Source of the DNA: Magnetospirillum sp. XM-1
Lineage (GTDB): Bacteria; Pseudomonadota; Alphaproteobacteria; Rhodospirillales; Magnetospirillaceae
Direction of reading: 5' to 3'
DNA length: 64,000 bases
Assembly (NCBI RefSeq): GCF_001511835.1
Contig: NZ_LN997848.1
Location: 2,942,001 to 3,006,000 of the forward strand
In this document: positions 52,582 to 62,275 of the stretch, one piece after another
How positions within the stretch are numbered: position 1 is the first letter of the stretch
Layout: every line of letters begins with the position of its first letter
The notes under the pieces: generated by a model
The model's database searches: none
The model's input: only the letters and a program-made list of their open reading frames with translations
Told to the model about the DNA's origin: nothing
Made by a program: the position numbers and the translations under genes

Positions 52582-54656
52582 CTCTTCCCCCTCGGAGCAG
52601 GCCCATGAGGCTTGCTGATGCCCATTTCGGCGTAAATGTCATCGATCTCGTCGTCATGTACTGGCGACGCCGCACTGGGCTTCGCTCGAGTCAGCACCGT
52701 CAGTTTGGCTGGCGGCTGTAGAGCCTTGGGCTTGGCCGTCGCCACCGCTCTCTTGGGCTTCTCCGCTACGGCGGCCTCAATCTCAGCTTCCTTGCCCGCT
52801 TCATGGCGGCCGATACCGACCCAGCGAGCGGCCGTCTTGCGCGTCCGCATCTTGCTGCGCTTCTTACCCATGGCCTCGGCCACCATCGCTGAGATGTCCT
52901 CCCGGGCCCGTGCCAGGGCATCGAGATCGATCTCAGAATTGAGCACCTTGCGGACGTAGGTGCTGATCGTCTTGTGCTGCCACATGGTGAGATGCGTGGC
53001 GTAGTTGGTCTCTGCCTTAGCCACTGGCATGACAACGTACCGGTTGATCCGTGGGTCGCGCACCCGGATGGTCGCCAGGTCGGATGGATCGTATTTAATC
53101 TTGACCATCTTGTCCGGCGCTGCCTCGTGGAAGGCCGGGTCCTGCAGCCAGCCGACGATCTCGTCGCTGACGTAGTGAAGGTGCTCGAATTCGATTCCTG
53201 TGCGCCGGAGCTTGCGGGTATCCACCCGCCCCAGCAGAGCGTCGAGCTCCGAGATGTGGCTGACCTGGCGGACCGGTGATGCCTGACAGCCGCGCAGCCA
53301 GGCGTTCACCGGGATGTCGTTGATCCCGCGGTGCTTGTTGCGGCTGAAAACGTCAACGACCCACTTGTGGACGATCGCCTGCAGGGTGCTGAACGGGATG
53401 ATCGCGTTCTTGACCGGGTCGTAGTCGTCTCGCTCGAGGATGTTAGAGAAGGTGGTGCCTGGCTGCTGTTGCAGGAAGGTCTTGTTGAGCGTCTTGAAGA
53501 ACCGCTCGACCGAGCCCTTGTACCAGGGCTGCTTGGCCGGAGAATGACGGATATCGATGTGCATGCAGGCACAAAAATCCTCGAGGTCGGTGCCGAGGAA
53601 TTCCATACCGCGGTCGAGCGACAGCATGTCCGGCACGCCGTGGCACGGCCACTCGTTCTCGATCTCGGGGAACTTCTCGTTCAGCCAGCTCTTAGGCCGC
53701 ATCGCGTTGCGCAATGCCTGCATCACCGAATGCACCGAGGGCGGCTCAAAACCGAGGTAGAAGCCGGTCACCATGCGCGAGAACTTATCAACGCAGACGG
53801 TGAAGTAGGGGCGTCCCAGCGGCAGATAGGTGTCGTCGTCAACGCAGAAGAGGTCGACGTGGGTGTGGTCCATTTCGACCACGGCCAACGGGTGCGTCGC
53901 ATTGGCCTGCGGCTGCACGGCGTCGAAGGCGAGCTTGGCCGCCCGCTTTCCTTGCCGGGCTTCAGTGACATCGCGCAGGTCGAGGTCTTTGACCAGATTG
54001 TAAAGGGTCCTGACCGAGGGGCAGGCCATCTGGTCCGTATCTGAGCGCAGCCGATTCTCGCGATTGATTCTTCCCCGCAGGTGGTAGTGGATCTCGCCAA
54101 CCGTCCGGCGCTCTGGCGTCATATACTGTTCGGCAAGTAATTCATCAATGATGGCTCGGACGTCGCTGCCAAGACGGTCCGACCGGTTCCCTTTGGCCTT
54201 GGTTCTATCGACGAGTAGGCGGAGGTCCGCCTTCTCACCGGCACGACGCCTCCAGCGGCAAATGGTCAGGTAGCTTGGTGGGTTAGGATCGTTGAACTGC
54301 TCGGCCAGCCGCCGAATGGCCTCCTCAGTGGGGCCGTGGCTGAGTTTGACGATGCCCATCTTCAATAGGCCATCGAGATAGCGGCGCCGGCGCCGCGCCG
54401 CTTCCTTCAGATCATCGGGATGCGAATGGAAATCCTCCTGGAGGGCTTCCAGTGATGCCTTGCTGGGAACGGTCGGAATGATACGGAGCTCGCCCTCAAC
54501 CAGGGCTTCGGCCAACTGGTTGTCAGTCGTCGTCCGCTTCTCGCCGGTGGCGATGGCCTCGAGCAGAATGGCACCGTCAGCCAGCCGCTCCAGCACACGG
54601 TACTGATGGTCCTGCAGAAACAGGGTGTCGCCACGAGCCAGGCGTATGGCGGTCAT
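52578..54656 (-). CDS. tnsB: TnsB-type DDE transposase
   Basis: 692 residues. The RNase H-fold catalytic core has Asp in VVEMDHTHVDLF (about 262), Asp in LSLDRGMEFLG (about 345) and Glu in KGSVERFFKTLNK (about 384). An N-terminal part with HTH-like sequences for binding the end repeats precedes it and a basic C-terminal tail (KKRSKMRTRKT onward) likely contacts TnsC. TnsB joins the 3' ends to target DNA. Its start overlaps the tnsA stop by four bases. Confidence 0.96.
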   Translation of the reverse strand: MTAIRLARGDTLFLQDHQYRVLERLADGAILLEAIATGEKRTTTDNQLAEALVEGELRIIPTVPSKASLEALQEDFHSHPDDLKEAARRRRRYLDGLLKMGIVKLSHGPTEEAIRRLAEQFNDPNPPSYLTICRWRRRAGEKADLRLLVDRTKAKGNRSDRLGSDVRAIIDELLAEQYMTPERRTVGEIHYHLRGRINRENRLRSDTDQMACPSVRTLYNLVKDLDLRDVTEARQGKRAAKLAFDAVQPQANATHPLAVVEMDHTHVDLFCVDDDTYLPLGRPYFTVCVDKFSRMVTGFYLGFEPPSVHSVMQALRNAMRPKSWLNEKFPEIENEWPCHGVPDMLSLDRGMEFLGTDLEDFCACMHIDIRHSPAKQPWYKGSVERFFKTLNKTFLQQQPGTTFSNILERDDYDPVKNAIIPFSTLQAIVHKWVVDVFSRNKHRGINDIPVNAWLRGCQASPVRQVSHISELDALLGRVDTRKLRRTGIEFEHLHYVSDEIVGWLQDPAFHEAAPDKMVKIKYDPSDLATIRVRDPRINRYVVMPVAKAETNYATHLTMWQHKTISTYVRKVLNSEIDLDALARAREDISAMVAEAMGKKRSKMRTRKTAARWVGIGRHEAGKEAEIEAAVAEKPKRAVATAKPKALQPPAKLTVLTRAKPSAASPVHDDEIDDIYAEMGISKPHGPAPRGKR

Positions 54657-55336
54657 TGGCGTGCCTTTACGGTAACGATGCCGGGTGGATTGTTTGAGAC
54701 GTAGACCATGGTGGATGGGCCCAACGGCTCGTTGAGATCGGCGAGCAGCTTTCCCTGGCCGACCAAGCCGAAGACCGTCGCCTCCGGGATCGGCCGGCCG
54801 ACTCGGCCGGCGGCTAAGTCGCCAATGCTGATGGTATGGACGCTTTCCAGAATCTCCCGAATGTTCGGCAGCGCTGGTGCTGGCAATTCGAACTTGGCTG
54901 CTCGGTTGATCACTGCGGCATTGGACAGACGGGGCTCAGTCCGGATGAAGCTCTCGGCGTCGATGAGGAAATTGTGTCCCATCTGCTCAATGACCGCTCC
55001 GACTTTGCGAAGCCGCTTCTGCAACTCCTCATCGGCTAGGTCCTCATCGGGTTTCACCTCGTGTACCTCGGTGCCATCGATGGTCTCCAGCAGAAAGTCT
55101 GGCGTGTAGTGATGGAGCCCGCCAGCGAAGCCGTATTCGACCTGGAAAGGCTGAGCATGGATGGCGATGACGGTAGGATCGACCTCAGCCAGCAGGATGA
55201 AATCCCGCTCGATCTGGCTTTCCCAGGGGATCATCCACCCCATTTTCCGGCTCGCAAAGCGACCAGTTACCCGCACACTGCAACGTGTCACCACATTGCG
55301 GACAGGGCGCCCAGGAACAAACGGCTTTCGCAGCAT
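54653..55336 (-). CDS. tnsA: TnsA-type endonuclease
   Basis: 227 residues. Restriction-type nuclease motifs: WESQIERDFI (Glu near 39-43), HHYTPDFLL (Asp80) and VHEVKPDED (Lys95), followed by a winged-helix-like C-terminal half. TnsA cuts the 5' ends of the element so that, with TnsB, it moves by cut and paste. It is first in the operon, next to the right-end TnsB sites. Confidence 0.95.
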   Translation of the reverse strand: MLRKPFVPGRPVRNVVTRCSVRVTGRFASRKMGWMIPWESQIERDFILLAEVDPTVIAIHAQPFQVEYGFAGGLHHYTPDFLLETIDGTEVHEVKPDEDLADEELQKRLRKVGAVIEQMGHNFLIDAESFIRTEPRLSNAAVINRAAKFELPAPALPNIREILESVHTISIGDLAAGRVGRPIPEATVFGLVGQGKLLADLNEPLGPSTMVYVSNNPPGIVTVKARQ

Positions 55337-55389
55337 GGTGTTTCGACAACAGGTTTCACTGCGGTCGACGATAACAGCCTTAGGGCGTG

Positions 55390-55568
55390 TCGGCTAGTAA
55401 CAGCTTATGGTTCAAAAAGCGGATTCTGCACCGGATTCCGGGCCCCAAAGCGGCCATTTTGAAGCATAAGGTGTTACTGGAACTGGGATGGGAGGGGGAA
55501 ATAGGGGGCGGGAAGGCGCTAGTAACACCTTATGGCTACAATGGTTTCAGCTTATGGTGCAGCCTACA
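55390..55568. repeat. Tn7-like right end with four TnsB-type sites
   Basis: Sites at 55396-55413, 55521-55536 and 55544-55560 point inward as inverted copies of the left-end sites (GTTTCAGCTTATGGTGC outermost). A fourth at 55461-55478 (GAAGCATAAGGTGTTACT) points the other way. The tnsA start is only 60 bp inside, so these sites must overlap the tns promoter and could autoregulate it. Confidence 0.87.
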
Positions 55569-55595
55569 CGCGCTCCGTAACGTCCAGGAGCGCGG
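55569..55595. repeat. Hairpin at the transposon target
   Basis: CGCGCTCC (55569-55576) and GGAGCGCG (55588-55595) form an 8-bp stem. Its first five bases are the Tn7 target duplication. Before insertion the site also joined to GCGGGC-aggat-GCCCGC (39554-39570), another hairpin, so the element landed in a REP-like or terminator-like region. Confidence 0.7.
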
Positions 55596-55617
55596 CCGCC
55601 TCGGCCGCATCCCCGTC

Positions 55618-56166
55618 CTACCAGGTCCGCACGCGGCCGGTGTCGATGTGGACGAAATCCGAGGCCGGGTAGATGCCGACGCCGCCGGCCTTCAGCGACA
55701 GGGCGGCCTTGCCCACGTGGCGGGTGGCGTGGCCGGGCAGGCGGATGTCGACGGCCTTGCCCTGGGTGTGCAGGGACTGGGTGGCGACGCCGTCGCTGAG
55801 CGAGGCCATGATGGCGTTGGTGGCCGGCGAACGGTAGCCGCAGATGATGTGGATCGGGCCCTTGGCCCCCATCTTGCGCTGGACCGAATTCATCATGTCC
55901 AGCAGCTTGGGGTCCATGGGGTGGACCTGGTTGTTGCGGTGATCGCGCAGGAAGCGGCTGATCTGGGCGATGGACTTGGTCTGGTAGTGGCCTTCGGCCC
56001 AGTACACGGACTTCAAGGTTTCGCCGGTATGGGTGTTGTAGAGGTGGATATGGCGTTCGGGCATGCGGCGGACAGCGGCCTCGACCGGGTTGCTGACCAC
56101 CAGGGTGGCTGCCGCGCTCAGACCGAGCCCAAGGAAGCCACGTCGGCTCTTCGCCTTATCGAACAT
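55618..56166 (-). CDS. Tat-exported M15/DUF882 peptidase (MepK-like)
   Basis: 182 residues. A twin-arginine signal (SRRGFLGLGLSAAATLVV) is followed by a DUF882/peptidase M15 fold. Zinc and catalytic residues: ICGYRSPATN, SLHTQGKAVDIRL (His, Asp) and DFVHIDTG (His). MepK-like enzymes cut 3-3 cross-links in peptidoglycan made by L,D-transpeptidases. The gene upstream on the same strand encodes an L,D-transpeptidase, a functional match. The Tn7-like right end is 44 bp past its stop. Confidence 0.9.
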   Translation of the reverse strand: MFDKAKSRRGFLGLGLSAAATLVVSNPVEAAVRRMPERHIHLYNTHTGETLKSVYWAEGHYQTKSIAQISRFLRDHRNNQVHPMDPKLLDMMNSVQRKMGAKGPIHIICGYRSPATNAIMASLSDGVATQSLHTQGKAVDIRLPGHATRHVGKAALSLKAGGVGIYPASDFVHIDTGRVRTW

Positions 56167-56293
56167 TCCCCCTCCGTCCTCTTTTTCCCGAGGCTCTCCC
56201 CCTCGGGCGGGGACCTTATTACCATTTCCGGGCGGGCAGGAGTCAACTACCCCTTGGCCCCACCCGCGGGTAGGTGCGGTCGGTATGGGGCGG

Positions 56294-57907
56294 TCAGGAG
56301 GCGCCGGCGGTGCGTCCGGTCACGGAGCGCGGCACCGGGGCGCGGGCGCGGTCCAGCGCGGTCATCAGGCGGCGGTCGTGGCCGTAGAGATCGTCGCGGA
56401 AGTGAAGATTGCCGCTCTCGTCGGCCCAGGCGGTCCAGTACATCATGTAGACCGGCGTCGTCCGTTCCAGCATCAGGGTGCGGGTGGACTTGTTGGCGGC
56501 GAGGTTCTCGGACAACTTGCCCTGCCAGCGCGAGCCCAACAGCAATTCGCCCAGGTCGACGGGGCGCTCCAGACGTACGCAGCCATGCGACAGGGCCCGG
56601 TACGAGCGCCCGAAGACCCTCCGGTTGTTGGTGTCGTGCATGTAGATGTCGTCGGAATCGGTCAGGTTGAACTTCAACTGGCCCAGCGCGTTGTCGGGGC
56701 CGGGCGGCTGGCGCAGGCGATAGGGGAACTTCTTGCCGATGGCGTTCCAGTCGATGCCGTCGCCCGCCGTGCCGGTGGCGTCCTCGGGGAAATCGACGAT
56801 CTGCAGGTTGCTGGTGGCCAGATAATTGGGATCCTTGCGCAGCTTGGGCAGGATTTCCTTGTTGGCGATGGAACTGGGCACCCGCCAGGCGGGGTTGAGC
56901 ACCACCGAGCTTACGGTGGTGTTCATGCTGGGGGTGGGGTGCTTGACGTCGCCGACCACCACCCGCATGGACATGACGACATTGCCGTCGTCCACCACTT
57001 CCATCTGCTGGGCGGCGATGTTGACGGCGATGTGGTGACGCCCGAACGAGCGGGGCATCCAGCGCCAGCGTTCCAGATTGGCGGCGATCTGCCGGGCGCG
57101 GGCGTCGGCGGGCACGTTGAGATGGGCCAGGGTCTTGCCGCCGATGGTGCCGTCGGGGTCGAGGCCATGGCGGGCCTGGAAGCGCTTCACCGCTTCGACC
57201 AGCGGGCCGTCGTAGGTCTTACCCTCGGCGAAGCCCTCGGCCAAATCGCCCGAGGCGATCAGGCGGCGGCGCAGCACCGGAACGCGCTCGTCGGTTTCGC
57301 CGGGGACCAGCTTGTCGCCGGCCGGCAGGGCGGGCCAGCCGCCGGCTGCCGCCATGGCGCGGGCCTTTTCCAGCCCTTCGCGCAGGCGGGCATAGCCGAC
57401 GTAGTGGGGCGAGGCCGCCTCGATCTGCTCGGCCAGGGGCTTGCCGTCGGCCAGCGCCTTGAGGAAACGCACGCCGTCGAATTCGCCCCGCGTCTCGGCG
57501 CCGAAGCCGCCCACGTTGCGGGCGGGCAGCACGCTGCCGATGGCCAGATCGCGCCCGAAACGCAGCAGCGTGGCGCTGACCAGGACGTCGCCGTCCTGGT
57601 CACCCGGCGGGGGCGTCGGCATGGCGTAGGTGGTGGGGTCGAGCCCCTGGGCGGCGGCCAGGGCGCGGGCTTCGCGCAGCAGGGATTCGGCGGTCGCGGC
57701 GGTCCAGGCGGGCTGCCCCTGCCGTCCGCGATAGAAGTCGCGCAACGCCTTGCCTTCCGGGGCGGGTTCGGCCAGCGGGGCGGACGCGATGGCCGCTTCG
57801 ATGCGCCGCTGGGTTTCGGCCGAGGATTGGGCCTGCGCGCCCGTTTCCCAGCCGAGGATGGCCAGACCCATGGTCAAGGAGAAAAGCAGCGGGCGCGACG
57901 ACAGCAC
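56294..57907 (-). CDS. L,D-transpeptidase (YcbB/LdtD-like)
   Basis: 537 residues. Signal peptide (to TGAQAQ), a long helical scaffold, a peptidoglycan-binding-like segment (VEAVKRFQARHGLDPDGTIG at about 240) and a C-terminal YkuD domain with the catalytic motif YRALSHGCVRLERP near 420. It forms 3-3 cross-links in peptidoglycan. The layout is that of E. coli YcbB. It precedes the M15-type peptidase gene by 127 bp and may be co-transcribed. Confidence 0.94.
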   Translation of the reverse strand: MLSSRPLLFSLTMGLAILGWETGAQAQSSAETQRRIEAAIASAPLAEPAPEGKALRDFYRGRQGQPAWTAATAESLLREARALAAAQGLDPTTYAMPTPPPGDQDGDVLVSATLLRFGRDLAIGSVLPARNVGGFGAETRGEFDGVRFLKALADGKPLAEQIEAASPHYVGYARLREGLEKARAMAAAGGWPALPAGDKLVPGETDERVPVLRRRLIASGDLAEGFAEGKTYDGPLVEAVKRFQARHGLDPDGTIGGKTLAHLNVPADARARQIAANLERWRWMPRSFGRHHIAVNIAAQQMEVVDDGNVVMSMRVVVGDVKHPTPSMNTTVSSVVLNPAWRVPSSIANKEILPKLRKDPNYLATSNLQIVDFPEDATGTAGDGIDWNAIGKKFPYRLRQPPGPDNALGQLKFNLTDSDDIYMHDTNNRRVFGRSYRALSHGCVRLERPVDLGELLLGSRWQGKLSENLAANKSTRTLMLERTTPVYMMYWTAWADESGNLHFRDDLYGHDRRLMTALDRARAPVPRSVTGRTAGAS

Positions 57908-58046
57908 TTATGACCTCTAGCCCGGATTGCGGGCGGACTACATCGTTAGGGGAGGGACGAAAGCCCTCCCACATGACTCGATATCGATCCAATCCGTCCG
58001 GGTGTCAACGGGCAACAGCGGCGGCGCCCGGATTTGTCACAACTCG

Positions 58047-58481
58047 TCAGCCCTGGGCCCAGGGCAGGCCGGACGCCTTCCAGCCCGCGGTCAGGCCGCG
58101 GTGCTTGGCGGAATCGTGCGGCCCCTCGAAACCGTCGGTGATGTTCCAGGCGGCGCTGTAGCCCAACTGGGTCAGCAATTCGGCCGCCGCGCGCGAGCGC
58201 ACGCCCGAGCGGCACAGCAGCAGCAAGGTGTCGTCCTTCTTCACCCCATGGGCTTCGATCTGGGCGGCGAAGGCGTCGTTGCGGACCATGGTGGGGAAGA
58301 CCTGCCACGAGACCAGCAGGACCTGCTTGCCCACGGGCGACAGATCGGGGACGCCGACGAAGGACCATTCCGCCTGGGTGCGGACGTCGATGATCTTGGC
58401 CGAGGGGTCGGAAGCAAGGCGTTCCCAGGCGTCGGAGGGGGTGATTTCCCCGGCGTAGCCGAGGGTGGGGGACGTGGTCAT
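58047..58481 (-). CDS. Rhodanese-like sulfurtransferase
   Basis: 144 residues, a single rhodanese domain. The catalytic Cys is in LLCRSGVRSRAAAELL; KIIDVRTQAEWSFVGVP and WNITDGFEG are conserved landmarks. It moves sulfane sulfur between donors and acceptors. The ATG at 58481 follows GGAG. It is divergent from the sulfite reductase gene (152 bp between starts), so both are probably tied to sulfur assimilation. Confidence 0.92.
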   Translation of the reverse strand: MTTSPTLGYAGEITPSDAWERLASDPSAKIIDVRTQAEWSFVGVPDLSPVGKQVLLVSWQVFPTMVRNDAFAAQIEAHGVKKDDTLLLLCRSGVRSRAAAELLTQLGYSAAWNITDGFEGPHDSAKHRGLTAGWKASGLPWAQG

Positions 58482-58633
58482 GGCGGGCTCCAGAAACAAA
58501 ACTACATAAAAGCTAGTGCATAATAGAGCTAATGTACACAGAAAAATGTTGACCACGGTGTGAAATGTGGGGTACATCGTAGTTTGTGAGCGATGAACAT
58601 CATGTTTAGTGTTAAATAGCAAGAGGGCCTGTC
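58482..58633. promoter_or_regulatory. Divergent promoter region of rhodanese and cys operon
   Basis: 152 bp, markedly AT-rich between GC-rich genes. It includes the dyad AACAT-c-ATGTT (58596-58606) close to the cysI-like start, a possible site for a sulfur regulator. No CysB-like site can be claimed. Confidence 0.4.
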
Positions 58634-60729
<2,096 letters not shown>

Positions 60730-60730
<1 letters not shown>

Positions 60731-61413
60731 TGTCGCTGGACGTCGCCCATCTGATCGCCACGTACGGCCATCTGGACGGCAAGGATCTGCTTGCCGCCCT
60801 GATCGGGGGCGAACTGGCCGGGCGCGTCGCCGTGACCTCGTCCTTCGGGGCGGAATCGGCGGTGCTGCTCGATCTGGTGGCAGGGGTGGACCCCGCGACC
60901 CCGGTGATCTTCCTCGATACCGACGAGCTGTTCGACGAGACCATCGAGTACCGCTATCAGCTGGAGCGCCGCCTGGGCCTTTCCAATGTGGTGGTGGTGC
61001 GTCCCCGCGACGAAGAACTGAAGGAAGCGGCCGATCTGTGGCGGACCGACGAGGACCGCTGCTGCGAACTGCGCAAGGTGCGGCCCCTGGCCCGCGCCGT
61101 GACCGGCTACGACGCCCTGGTGGACGGCCGCAAAAGGGCCCACGGCGCAGAGCGGGAAAACCTCGCCACCCTGTCGGACGGCGGCGGCGTGCTGAAAGTC
61201 AGCCCGCTGGCCACCTGGAGCGCCGAGGCCATCGAGGCTCATTTCATCACGCATAACCTGCCGCGCCATCCCCTGGTGGCGCAGAACTACCGCTCCATCG
61301 GCTGCTGGCCCTGCACCCGACCGGTGGAGCCCGGCCAGTCGCCCCGCGCCGGGCGCTGGGCCGGCAAGGGCAAGAGCGAGTGCGGCATTCATACCAAGCC
61401 ATTGGGCCGTTAG
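60730..61413 (+). CDS. cysH: Adenylylsulfate/PAPS reductase
   Basis: 227 residues. A PP-loop-type fold (AVTSSFGAESAVLLDL, FLDTDELFDET) and the double Cys (RCCELRKVRPL) plus C-x2-C (GCWPCTRPV) that hold a 4Fe-4S cluster in the APS reductase group, with the catalytic Cys in ECGIHTK near the end. It reduces adenylylsulfate to sulfite using thioredoxin. It overlaps the cysI stop and precedes cysD by 36 bp. Confidence 0.95.
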
Positions 61414-61449
61414 GGCCCGGTGACCTGAACGCGGAAAGACAAACAAGAG

Positions 61450-62256
61450 ATGATCATGAACGATCTCGACGCCTTGGAGAGCCAATCCATCTACATCCTG
61501 CGCGAGGCCTTCAACCGCCTCGACAAGATCGCCATGCTGTGGTCGATCGGCAAGGATTCCAACGTCATGCTGTGGCTGGCCCGCAAGGCCTTCTTCGGCC
61601 ACGTGCCGTTTCCCGTGCTGCACGTGGACACCCACAACAAGATCCCCGAGATGATCGAGTTCCGCGACCGGGTGGCCAAGGAATGGAACCTGCCGCTGAT
61701 CGTCGGCGAGAACACCGAGGCTCTCGCCGCCGGCATGGGCCCCCACAAGGGCCGCGTCGAGTGTTGCACCGCCTTGAAGACCGAGGGGCTGAAGGCCCTG
61801 CTGGCCAAGCACGGCTTCACCGGCGTCATCGCCGGCATCCGCCGCGACGAGGAAGGCACCCGGGCCAAGGAACGCGTCTTCTCTCCGCGCAACCAGTCGG
61901 CCGAGTGGGACTTCAAGGACCAGCCGCCCGAGTTCTGGGACCAGTTCAAGACCGATTTCGCGCCGGGCACCCATCTGCGCATCCATCCGCTGCTGGCGTG
62001 GTCCGAGCTGGACGTGTGGCGCTATATCGAGCGCGAGGACATCCCCATGGTCGATCTCTACTTCGCCAAGGGCGGGCGACGTTACCGGTCCTTGGGCTGC
62101 GCGCCCTGCACCGGTTCGGTGGCGTCCACCGCCACCACCGTGGCCGAGATCATCGAGGAACTGGAGACCACCAAGATTTCCGAGCGTTCGGGCCGCGCCC
62201 AGGACAAGGAATCCGAGGACGCCTTCGAGCGTCTGCGCGCCGGCGGCTATATGTGA
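61450..62256 (+). CDS. cysD: Sulfate adenylyltransferase subunit 2
   Basis: 268 residues. PP-loop ATP pyrophosphatase: [20 protein letters not shown] near the start, [11 protein letters not shown], and the C-terminal [14 protein letters not shown]. With CysN it forms adenylylsulfate from ATP and sulfate, driven by GTP. An in-frame ATG at 61456 is an alternative start. cysNC starts 19 bp after its stop. Confidence 0.96.
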   Translation: MIMNDLDALESQSIYILREAFNRLDKIAMLWSIGKDSNVMLWLARKAFFGHVPFPVLHVDTHNKIPEMIEFRDRVAKEWNLPLIVGENTEALAAGMGPHKGRVECCTALKTEGLKALLAKHGFTGVIAGIRRDEEGTRAKERVFSPRNQSAEWDFKDQPPEFWDQFKTDFAPGTHLRIHPLLAWSELDVWRYIEREDIPMVDLYFAKGGRRYRSLGCAPCTGSVASTATTVAEIIEELETTKISERSGRAQDKESEDAFERLRAGGYM

Positions 62257-62275
62257 GCGAGGGGACAGCATAATC

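Larger units (their letters stand above)
39572..55568. mobile_element. Tn7-like transposon, 15,997 bp, with defence cargo
   Basis: The element starts TGT at 39572 and ends ACA at 55568. It is flanked by an exact 5-bp duplication CGCGC (39567-39571 and 55569-55573), as for Tn7. The terminal 30 bp are inverted repeats (ACCATAAGCTGAAACC at both ends, read inward). Related sites follow inside each end. The operon tnsA-tnsB-tnsC-tniQ reads leftward from the right end. The cargo between about 39.7 and 48.9 kb contains a Pycsar-like pair, a helicase-nuclease and a TIR-like module. No tnsE or CRISPR-Cas genes are present. tniQ is split by an IS, so the copy may be immobile without help. Confidence 0.96.

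Noticed and set aside
39572..55568. CRISPR-associated transposon
   Set aside because: tnsABC-tniQ resemble such elements, but no Cas6/7/8 or Cas12k gene and no repeat-spacer array was found inside.
56063..57913. 616-residue plus-strand frame
   Set aside because: Antisense to the L,D-transpeptidase, which has an intact YkuD motif.
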